DNA from: Siphonodentalium dalli
Lineage: Eukaryota > Mollusca > Scaphopoda > Gadilida > Siphonodentaliidae
DNA length: 64,000 bases
NCBI GenBank assembly: GCA_032622095.1
Contig: CP136064.1
Location: 179,276,011 to 179,340,010, forward strand
Reading direction: 5' to 3'
The notes beneath the pieces are model-generated. The model ran no database searches, was not told the origin of the DNA, and saw only the letters and a program-made list of their open reading frames with translations. Positions 54,918 to 64,000 of this stretch are shown piece after piece. Within the stretch, counting starts at the first letter, position 1, and every line of letters starts with the position of its first letter. Both the position numbers and the translations under genes were made by a program.

Positions 54918-56530
54918 TACTTGGCCTATAGCAGAAAATGGAACTGGATGATAACCTTTTAAACTTTGCAATTGAGACTAATCAGTCACATTCAGTAATG
55001 ATATTATTTTTGACTTTGGCAGTCAAAACCCTTGGCAATCATGTTGATTCCATTGTTTTTTACAAGAATAAGTAGATTTCCAAGTAATTGCAGATATTCT
55101 GAGAAAACAGTCTCTTTAACAAAATACTGCACACAATCATGGCATTACAAATTAAAACACCCAACGTCATGCCGAGTGAGCATGATTGCATGATGACGCC
55201 ATATATTTTATTCAAGATTACCAATTATGCTGTAATTGTATGCATCAAGATATCACGTCTTGCTGAATGGGATGACCACATTTCAAGATTTCAGCTCTTG
55301 CTATGCGAGTAGGTCTAATGTAGAACTCCATGATTTAACAGTAACAAACACCTCCACACTGTGCATGTGTATAAGGGCTTCTCAATCCATAGTAAAAACA
55401 AATCAACAACAATGCAACCATTTCAGACTCTTTCGAACAAAAACAAATCAAGTATTTTTGTTGCAGTTAACATTTAGCAACATAAATTATGGAGAGTAAC
55501 ACAATTAACTTGTCTTATACATTTTAGCAATTATAGCATTATTATAGTATTAATCTATTTCACAGGGACTGTGTTTCAATCTGCTATATTTAACATACAT
55601 AATCCAATTTAACACCCCTAAATTACTATTTCTTTGGCTTCGGGGGTTTCTCAATTTGTATTGAGTTGAGGAACCCACCCATCAAAGCTCAGAGTTATCA
55701 GATTTCGATTTTTGAAATTTGTTATTTTTCACCACTTCGAAAATATTTTTTCGGCCTGGCAAAAAAACTCAGCTGACTTCTTCCATAAATAGTACAGACA
55801 TGCGCAGACGCTTTTATGAGAGGTCAAGCAAGGTTACAGCTCCATGTACGATCAGTGCATCAGTGGAGATCACGAATTAATTGCGGAATTTTAGACAATG
55901 AAAAGTATCACCATCAACAAGAATACGGTATGTTGGGACAGTTGACGTGCGGATACATTCATATATACTTATTTACTTATTTTATTCATGCAAATAGACA
56001 TGTTATATGGCACCATGCTGGTTACACATGGAAATACTATGTGTTTACATGTAACAACATGTGTTGGCGAATTCTAATTTGAATTATGGAAATTGTAAAC
56101 AATGATTGCTCATTACCCAAACTGCCAAAAAAAACAAAACAGTTATTGTAGGACTTTTCGGCAAAATAATTTTATAACTAAATCGTCTTTAGGTGAAATT
56201 CCATTGTTGTAACTGGGTGATACAGGGACCATCAAATCGGATTATGTATCTTTAAAATTGGTCTACAGTAATAATTCAGATGACCCAGAGTGCATTTACT
56301 ATAAATTTACCGTTCACCTCACATTTCAAGATTTTAGTCTTCACCTCAAATTTCATGGCTATTTCTCCAAATCGGAAATATCAAGCATAACGACCGGTTA
56401 CGAAGTGAGATCAATCAATTACAATTATATCACAAGATCATCAGAACAAGTCATTTGTGTCACTCAAGCAAAAGAAAAAATTTAGAGGGCTTCATTTCAG
56501 AAAATAGAAGATAAAATACTAATCTTTCAC
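54918..56530. other. No gene or repeat recognised
   Basis: Contains short open frames at 55236-55499 and 56258-56485 (+) without splice or family support. Otherwise AT-rich single-copy sequence. Confidence 0.35.
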
Positions 56531-56790
56531 TTAACCCTTCCATGACTGGAGCTTCCTGAGTTTTTTTTTAAAACCCTGTGCCAATGCATTCTCTTATATG
56601 TGTGAGTTTCCCATAGGGCGCCTCACATATATAAGAGAATGCATTGGCCTAACACATTTAACTTGACCATGTAAGCCAGTGTATTCTCTTATGTATGCGA
56701 GGCTCCCCATGGGCGACTCGCATATATGAGAATGCACTGGCACAGGATCTTTAATGCTGCACCAGCGCAGCTCCCGTCATGAAAAGTTAA
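56531..56790. mobile_element. MITE family B, copy 10 (full length)
   Basis: Ends TTAACCCTTCCATGACTGGA and CCCGTCATGAAAAGTTAA, with both inner hairpins intact. Confidence 0.88.
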
Positions 56791-57080
56791 CAATTTATTA
56801 GTCCCATCCAATTCAGTAGAGCAGAAGTTTGAGAATTTTACTTATGTTCTATATATTCCATGGTTAAACTATCATATAAACTTCAACATCTAGGATTAGT
56901 GATCGGCTATACCTGACTTTGTTAGACACTACTGTCAAATCTGTACATATTTATTATATTCCTACATCTGAAAACTTTGGTATAGAAAGTGTACAAATAA
57001 ACTACAAAGAGAAAGACTATCAGATTATCAAAATGCAGAGTTTTAATCCATGGGGATCGCCTTGGGGTCAATTTCTGTAT

Positions 57081-57348
57081 TTAACCCTTTCATGACAGGA
57101 GCTGCGCTGGTGCAGCATTAGAGACCCTGTGACAGTGCATTCTCTTATATTTGCGCGAGTCTCCCATAGGAGCCACGCATATATAAGAGAATGCACTGGC
57201 TTACAAGATCAAGGAAAATATTGTTAGGCCAATGTATTCTCCTATACACATATGCAAGGCTCCCTATGGGAGATTCACATATATAAGAGAATGCATTGGC
57301 ACAGGGTTTTCGCAAAATATGAGGAAGCTCCAGTCATGGAAGGGTTAA
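57081..57348. mobile_element. MITE family B, copy 11 (full length, opposite orientation)
   Basis: Ends TTAACCCTTTCATGACAGGA and CAGTCATGGAAGGGTTAA. Internal parts are in the opposite order to 56531-56790, 290 bp away. Confidence 0.88.
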
Positions 57349-57737
57349 GAACAGATCTATTGTCACAACATATAAATAAGAGCCTAAAGTAAGTGAACAG
57401 AAAATACTAATTTAAAAATTTATGTCAAGAATCAGCAGTTAACTCTGAATTATAAGTTAGCTTCTTTTTAACATCGGTGCGCATTGGATACTGGTGGCAA
57501 AAAGACAAATTAAACTCTGGACTGTTTTGTTGTTTCAATATGCCAACTTAGCAGTGAGATTTTTAAATATTTTCAATCTAAAGTAGTATCAGAGGAGGTG
57601 GTCATAAAAATAACAGAAATTGGCCTAAACACAGACAGTCCATTCCCAGTAACTTTGTCAGTCTCTGACTTTTAATATAGATATCAGAAACTGGTGAGTA
57701 AATACCACACCATATTAAACATTGAGCTAAACATGTA

Positions 57738-57950
57738 CAGTAATGCCCTAAGTAATCGACTCCTTAACCACAGCAGAATTATGGGTAACTTTTCAGGATT
57801 CAGTCGGAAATATGGCTTGTTGCCATTCATCAGAAAGCTCTCGGGGAGAGCTTTCCAATGAATGGCAACAAGCCATATTTCCGACTAAATCCTGAAAAGT
57901 TACCCATAATTATCCTGTGGTTAAGGAGTCAATTACTTATGGCATTACTG
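57738..57950. mobile_element. Family A MITE, copy 12
   Basis: Full-length hairpin with TA flanks. Confidence 0.92.
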
Positions 57951-57954
57951 TAGT

Positions 57955-58194
57955 TTAACCCTTTATATACTAAAATACACATGGACGAGAAGTTCTCCAA
58001 GGAAATATTCAGATAGTAAGTTATCTGAACATTTCCCACCAATGTATGTGACTCATTCTACTCTAGTATTATCATTTTTTTCTGTCTGTCATCTGCCTGT
58101 TTTTCTTGTACACACCTCCAAATGAATAATAGACCATTCCAATGTATACTTTTATGACTGATTGGGAGAATCCATTCAGTATAGAAAGGGTTAA
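57955..58194. repeat. Repeat family C, full copy
   Basis: Ends TTAACCCTTTATATACTAAA and AGTATAGAAAGGGTTAA, inverted. It starts only five bases after the family A copy. Confidence 0.75.
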
Positions 58195-58531
58195 ATCTCC
58201 AGTGAGTTAACATATGTTCAAAATTAAGCATCATACACACACACTAATCATGTGTATGCCTTTGCTTAACATGTATGCCAAGTAAATTTTATGTGATCAT
58301 TGGCATTAAGAATATTAAGCCATTTATTACCATATGAGCTCATATAAGAATGTGACAATGACCCTAAATGGTGACCTCCATATGAAGAGCCTGAATAAAG
58401 CCATGGAGTAAACCCTGCATAAGTTAGATGTGAGGGAATGAAACAGCTATCTCACCGCAGTTATTGGCATAGCACCAAGAAAGTGTACTACATTTTCAGC
58501 GAGACATCAAAATAAGTCAATCAATTTGAAT

Positions 58532-58564
<33 letters not shown>
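58532..58564. repeat. G-run of 33
   Basis: Uninterrupted guanines. Likely G-quadruplex forming and prone to sequencing error. Confidence 0.95.
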
Positions 58565-58566
<2 letters not shown>

Positions 58567-59381
58567 CTGGTGACAAATGACTACAAGGGTGTTAACTTGA
58601 AGGTAATATCATGGGAATTGTGTTCTAATTTGAATAAGATCGGCCTAAATCAGGTTATCAACCTAGAGACTTGATATTTTGTCATATTTGTCCTCTCTTT
58701 AACTTTGTCAAACTAGTTTGTATCCTATTTTATGTCACGCTAAATATGAACACATTGCTGTTATAAAACAAGTCATTCCCAAAATCAGATTTCCAGAAAA
58801 AGAGTAATTTGATCTCGGCTGTAGGAAAAGCTTGTACTTGTTGTCAGGAAAGAACAATATATTGGTTTAATATATTTTGAATAAAATATATATTGGTCAG
58901 GGTTTTACATTTCTCAATGCTCCATACCATATATAACAAATTCTAAAAACAATGTGGTTACTTGACAGTGTTCAAAAATCTTAATAAATATACAAAATTA
59001 ACAAGGCTTTAAAACATTGCATAGATAAAATGTATAATTATTAATGTACTAAAAATAAATGTATGGTACAAATCAATTTCAACAGAACGCAGCAACAACT
59101 TTTATCATTTTGACAACCTCTGTTTATGAACCTACAATGACTTTAACCATGTATGAATGCTTGTTTCTTCTTGTATTAATAGAACAACTGCCCCATACGG
59201 CAATGTGCAATATTATTTGTCAAGCCAAACAATTATGAAATCACTTAATGACTTCGACAAAATTTTCTGATGAAAGCATACTAGTAGGTGTTTCTGCTTT
59301 TAGAAAACATTTATTAAAAAACAAAAAAGAACAAATTTCATGACATGGTTTTTTTCTTGGTTCATAACCAACATGAGGCAC
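58565..59381. other. No exon recognised; possible 3' flank of a - strand gene
   Basis: AT-rich. An AATAAA read on the - strand lies near 59310, about 70 bp below the possible - strand stop at 59382. Confidence 0.35.
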
Positions 59382-59541
59382 TCATACAACATAGGGCGGA
59401 TCATGTATCGTCTCCATCAAACTTAACAGTCCCTTCATCGGAGTGATATGAACACTACAGACTATGAACTGGACAAGTCCAGAACCTACTGCATCATCAT
59501 AATCAAGACATCTGCAGAGCTGCAGATATGCATCAAATTCA
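59382..59541. CDS. Exon candidate, strand unresolved
   Basis: - strand reading: a frame from about 59519 to TGA at 59382-59384 gives LDYDDAVGSGLVQFIVCSVH and ends DPPYVV, followed by an AATAAA about 70 bp on, as in a terminal exon, but with a weak acceptor. + strand reading: acceptor CATCAAACTTAACAG, exon 59430-59541, donor TTCA/GTAAAA, product SLHRSDMNTTDYELDKSRTY then KTSAELQICIKF. Both cannot be right. I lean slightly to +, because of its two good splice sites and the + strand exon at 49002. Confidence 0.35.
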
Positions 59542-60069
59542 GTAAAATTAGGCCATTAAATAAATTGTTGGGTTCTCAGGCATTATGAGCATCACTTTCA
59601 ACCAGCAGCATTTGCAAAATTGTAGGGGGTGGGTGGAATTTTTTTTTTTAAAGGCACAATTTAGGAACACATTTCATTTCTGGTCAATTTCTGTGAACAC
59701 ATTGTCAGAATATTGTGCTGTTAAATATGTTGATACACAGGCATACCTGATAATTAAGATTCAATGATATTATGAGTAGAAATTGATTGCATCTATAGCA
59801 GCCAATCTTTGTTAAAATTTTCACACTTTGAACATTGTCTGAAAACAGAATATGTAAACATTTTCAGCTGCAGAAATGTTTTTAAAACTAAAATACAACC
59901 TGCCTTCATCATAAATATATGTAATAGCCTGAGAACACAGGTTTTAAATTTATTTCAATGGCCATTATTGTAAAGCTTACCTAAATTCTCATTTCATTCT
60001 TTAAATTTCCTCTCTGTTAAATCTATAACTGTTCTCCACATCACATATACTGGAGGATGTTCAGTACAG

Positions 60070-60132
60070 TGTTGACAGCATATCCACAATTCAGTGACCA
60101 GACCAGAGGGCGACTTGGGAGATATCTTCTAT
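60070..60132 (+). CDS. Short exon candidate beside a family A MITE
   Basis: + strand: acceptor GTTCAGTACAG, 63 nt in phase 1 giving LTAYPQFSDQTRGRLGRYLL, donor CTAT/GTACAG. The phase suits a link from 59541 or 49166. The MITE starts three bases past the donor. The - strand is open too (SRPLVWSLNCGYAVNTVLNI). Confidence 0.25.
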
Positions 60133-60135
60133 GTA

Positions 60136-60359
60136 CAGTAATGCTCTAATTAATCGACCTCTTAACCACAGCAGAATTATGGGTAACTTTTTCTGAACTT
60201 TTCAGGATTTAGTCGGAAATATGGCTTGTTGCCATTCATCGGAAAGCTCTCCCCGAGAGCTTTCCAATGAATGGCAACAAGCCATATTTCCGACTAAATC
60301 CTGAAAAGTTACCCATAATTATGCTGTGGTTAAGAGGTCGATTAATTAGAGCATTACTG
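60136..60359. mobile_element. Family A MITE, copy 13
   Basis: Full length, with an extra 'tttctgaac' in the left arm. TA flanks. Confidence 0.92.
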
Positions 60360-60364
60360 TACAT

Positions 60365-60660
60365 AGTGCCACTTCTCCATAATTTTGCCCAAGGGAGACG
60401 TGACTTCTCTCTCATATCCCAGTATGCATATGTCCCTACAGCATATTTGAACAGTATTTTCTGATTATAATGGTGTAACTACTCATTATCATGGTTTTAT
60501 AAATGGGCTACTGTATTGCATAGAACTTAGTGGATCATAGCAGGGTGATGTTGGGGTGGTAAATTGAACTTGAGCCATTATGACAGTTCACTTCTCCCTA
60601 ATAATCAAATAGGGAGAAGTGACTTCTCCCAATTTGAAACCTCTAGGCTGGTCCCATATC
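60365..60660. repeat. Repeat family N, uninterrupted copy
   Basis: Corresponds to 44590-44683 plus 46296-46500 and carries the unoccupied site CTGATTATAATGGTGT at about 60462-60477. Confidence 0.8.
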
Positions 60661-61442
60661 CACACAAAATGTTCTTTTCTAGCTTGTGGTAAACTGACTT
60701 AAGACTTGTATGAAGATGTATTCAAGGTTACAACATTTACAAGACAATTTTTATGAAAAATAAAATGATTGGAACGAGACGTACCACATGAAAGACACTA
60801 TCTTGTTAGATATAAAATTTTCTGTCCAAGTATTTTGTACAGTTTCAATGATTTAGAGAGACAGCAGTAATTTTTCATTTTTCAATAACAAAATGGCAGT
60901 CAAAAGCAACTTTATATATCACATTTAGTTTTGCATTTCACTAGTTGTTTTGCATTTCACTAGTTTTTTATAGTTGAACAAAGCCAATAGTGATGTTGAA
61001 TTGGATAATGTATGATGTTGTTGACTGGAAATCTAGAACCTTGAATACACTTTAAAGACAAGCTACTTATTATAGCAGTTTTTGCTGTGGATGAACAAAA
61101 GTAATTGTTAGCACGCATTTTCGTAGTACTGTATTTTGAGGTGGAGAAGGAGAAAATAACGTTAAAAAAATAACGGTTATTAATAGAATTATTTAATTTT
61201 CTCGCAATCACCCAAAAAATAACCACTGAAAGTTGCTTTCCTCGTATCTGTGGTACATTAGACTTTATTTTTATGCCAAAATACTGGAAATAGGTAAGGA
61301 CTTTAAACAGTCAAACGACGAACATCCTAATTTCTCACAAGCGAGTAGCAAGATTTGTTTTTAAACAGTTATTCACTGGTGTTTCGGCATAAAATTACAA
61401 CAAAATTGGGCTTTATAATACCTTCAGATATCACCGGTGAGG

Positions 61443-61720
61443 CATATATGTTGAGATCCCCATAGGGTGAATTTAGTGACACTATCCCGTAGGTGGGCTA
61501 GCATCACCAAATTCACCCTCTGGGAACCTCATTCTGCTCAGGCCTCAACTGCTATTGGAGATCTAGGATCACATTTGAAGATCCCCATTTGAAGTAGGTG
61601 ATCTTCACCCATTAGTAACCTCAATTTGGTATGCATTTTAGGGGATATAGAAACTTTCCAAAAGGGAAAAAGTAACTAAAAAGGGACCTTATTCTGCAAA
61701 TAACAGACACACTACTTGCA
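61443..61720. repeat. Repeat family E, copy
   Basis: Contains GGGTGAATTTAGTGACACTA with its complement, then body parts in reverse order relative to 33998-35105. Confidence 0.7.
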
Positions 61721-61907
61721 AGCTTGATAATAACAATCTGTCTTGAATTACAGTACAATGAAAATGTGCACAAATAATTACTTATGTTAATCCACAGTGG
61801 CTTTATAAGATTAACAGAGAAGTGTAATAAAGATTTTAATTAGAAATTAATATCTGCTCCTCTTTCTATTTTACATTATTTAGCTCTTTTACAGTCATGT
61901 GATTCAT

Positions 61908-62025
61908 CCTCAAAAAACTTGAAAGGGAATTTTGCGAAGATGTCCATCTGTCTGAGAAACAGGACGGATCGACTACGCAGCAAAAGTCTGAGACAGTCTG
62001 TTTGCAAAGGCGTACTCCTTGAATA
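61908..62025. CDS. Exon candidate, strand unresolved
   Basis: + strand: after a strong acceptor (TTTAGCTCTTTTACAG) the frame reads FAKMSICLRNRTDRLRSKSL and RQSVCKGVLLEYI. - strand: the frame reads TDCLRLLLRSRSVLFLRQMD and IFAKFPFKFFEDESHD, with donor GACT/GTAAAA. One of them is probably coding; I cannot choose. Confidence 0.3.
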
Positions 62026-62029
62026 TATA

Positions 62030-63430
62030 ATAATAATATTAAAGGTTAATTGCAATCGGAAATAAGCAAAGAAAAAGTCCCAGCATGATAAATGCAGGTC
62101 GTGCTAAATATGTTGATAGTTATAACTAAAACAATATACAAGAGTAAACTGTAATGTATTCACAATTTTCACTCCATAATACTTATACTTTAGTTATTAT
62201 TTATAATATAATTCAGTAGTTAATAGAATTTTTTTTTCTCAAATTTTTTTCCCCAAAATTTTGAACATATCGACATTGGATTCTAAGATATATCAAACTT
62301 TTAATTTCTAATGTTTATGTGATTAGTATTTTAAGAACATCAAAATAATAAAACTTGAACAGAGATAGTTTTCATTGGCCAGCTAGGAAGAAAATTGTGA
62401 CAAAATTTCTTGTCAACCTGATATATTTCAGGTGATAATTGTTCTAAAACATTGAATAGTCCATAGACCATTTCAAATCCAAATATGTCACCTATTAGAT
62501 ATAAACATTTACACCTCTGAGGCCAAATAAATAGAAATACAGTGTTCTCAGGCACCTCCCACATTACCCAAAGAGGTCCTTATCACATAATTTTCTTAGC
62601 AAATTTACAATGATAAAAGAGCTAAAAAAAATCCATAGACAGTTTGGAAAATTGTAGGATTTTATTCAATAACATTATCCATACATCAATTACTTTAAAG
62701 AATTTTTCATATATCATTGCCTGAGAACACAGGTATTTATTTTTGATTGTCTAGTTAATATGCCAACAGTACCACATTATCAACTGGCATCAGTTAAAGA
62801 TTACCCTCAGGCTGAGTTTCCTAGTTGTTTAATTACTAGAAGATAAAGAGATCTGTAATCAGTATTGTTTTTGTGTATATAAGCACTCCATTATATGAAG
62901 ACAAACCATTAATTAGTCATGCATCAGACGATATAATGATAAATGATAAATAATGACAATGGAATTTTTTCACTTTTGATAAACCCTGAAAACTTACAAA
63001 ACCGAAAACCTATGTTTCCTTATACTCAATGTTTGATTTTTTTTATAAGATGGCTTTAGATAGATGAGTGATTAAATAAATACATACGATATTTCATACT
63101 TGAAATGTTTCCACATAAACATAGGGTATTTTCAAATATATTTTGAAGTTGCACCAAATTGATTTTTTATTATTTATTTCGCTCTCATATTTCATTTGAG
63201 TCCTTATTAGATGTTAAAAGTTGTAAATTTCGGTTATTAGTAACTATTCAGGATTTTGAATTTTTTTTTGGGGGGGATTTTCAAACTTTTTATCAGTACA
63301 AATATATAATTTTTTCTTTTTAACTTTTTTGAACATTTTTTGAGCTTTTCCCTGATAAGAAAAATGGAAAATTTAATAACTAAATTACTAATGATATTAT
63401 CACCAGCATATATTTTATATGAAGAAAACA
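62030..63430. other. No gene recognised
   Basis: Very AT-rich. A - strand frame at 62340-62564 contains DIFGFEMVYGLFNVLEQLSP but has no reliable splice pairing. Confidence 0.3.
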
Positions 63431-63432
63431 TT

Positions 63433-63525
63433 TCATCACCTTTCACAAACAATCAAAATTCCTGCATGGATGAGAATCTCATCACAGGTGATATAAGCAG
63501 TAAACTTTCGAGCACCAGGGTAACG
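63433..63525 (-). CDS. Exon candidate on the - strand
   Basis: - strand frame ERYPGARKFTAYITCDEILI ending at donor GAAAG/GTGATG, after an AG at about 63524. The + strand is partly open as well. Low confidence. The remainder of the window to 64000 shows nothing except a good + strand acceptor (TTGTTTTTACAG) on the last bases. Confidence 0.2.
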
Positions 63526-64000
63526 TTCCTTCTAATTAATTAACATCATAATTAACATAATTAACATCCTTCCTTCATCAGCATGTTCAACTCATTTAGA
63601 TAGAACATTAGTAGTTAAGACAATTCATGTCTGTTGAGTGTGTAAAGAATATCCACTGCCCATTCAAACAGCTATGCAGGAGACTTAAGTATGCATGGGA
63701 CTCACATAACTGGTCCTAGAATTAATCAGAAATTGGGAGACATAGTACTGTCACTATAATATTTCGGTGCCGATGTCGTCATTTCTGGCACTAAACAAGT
63801 TAACTTTTTACACATGTATTTATTACTGGCACATATCACTTAAATTAAGAATTATTAAATGTAATTTAAAAATATAATTCAAGAATATCAATATGGATTT
63901 CTGTTTAAAGTGTTTTCATCCGATCTACTGTGTTATTACCCATGTGAAATGGTAAAGAAATGTCTGCAACATCTATTTCAATAATTTGTTGTTTTTACAG

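Noticed and set aside
58058-58240. A conserved peptide shared with 19941-20192
   Set aside because: The shared peptide is the translation of repeat family C, which is palindromic and dispersed.

Overview
The window looks like animal nuclear DNA, most likely from a marine lophotrochozoan and probably a bivalve mollusc. This rests on AT-rich sequence, spliced genes with GT-AG introns of 2-6 kb, and very dense short repeats. Many repeats carry GTCCGTCC-rich ends with lines such as 'gagttatggccctttttt', a style I associate with bivalve genomes; the species call is inference. Nothing prokaryotic, viral or CRISPR-like is present.

The best-supported gene is a complete seven-exon XRCC3 (RAD51 paralogue, homologous recombination) on the + strand, start codon at 17846 and stop at 43192-43194. 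Its joined coding length is 1008 nt (335 residues). All six junctions keep frame, and Walker A and Walker B motifs are present. To its left, head to head, lies a four-exon 5' part of an unrecognised gene on the - strand (ATG at 11953, reading down to 5627, 243 codons). To its right a clear exon (49002-49166, + strand) belongs to a gene I cannot name, with weaker candidate exons around it. For several of those the opposite strand is also open.

Most of the rest is mobile DNA. At least five elements have hAT-like ends (4190-5541, 7266-9428 with 8350-9361 nested inside, 20849-21733, 44684-46295); four have perfect 8-bp target duplications and the one at 20849 an eroded one. Two PIF/Harbinger-type elements with TTA duplications occur (19048-19751, with a MADF-like reading frame, and 41795-42252). 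There are also an element with 9-bp duplications (13901-14864), a TA-flanked inverted-repeat element (16492-17358), and a 745-bp element nested in a MITE (29934-30678). A hairpin MITE family (family A) has 13 copies, and a double-palindrome family (family B) has 11. Other repeat families (C-N) include tandem arrays, a tRNA-derived SINE and a degraded LINE end.

Layout: 1-2.3 kb CpG-richer single-copy DNA; 4-12 kb the - strand gene with hAT and MITE insertions; 12-17.8 kb LINE, mobile elements and a possible shared upstream region; 17.8-43.2 kb XRCC3 with repeat-filled introns; 43.3-49.2 kb start of the unnamed + gene, a hAT element and a satellite-like array; 49-64 kb mainly repeats with scattered exon candidates. 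The most interesting points are a hAT insertion whose target duplication overlaps a splice donor, an internal unoccupied-site copy that proves another hAT insertion, and an exon-like segment carried inside a third hAT element.
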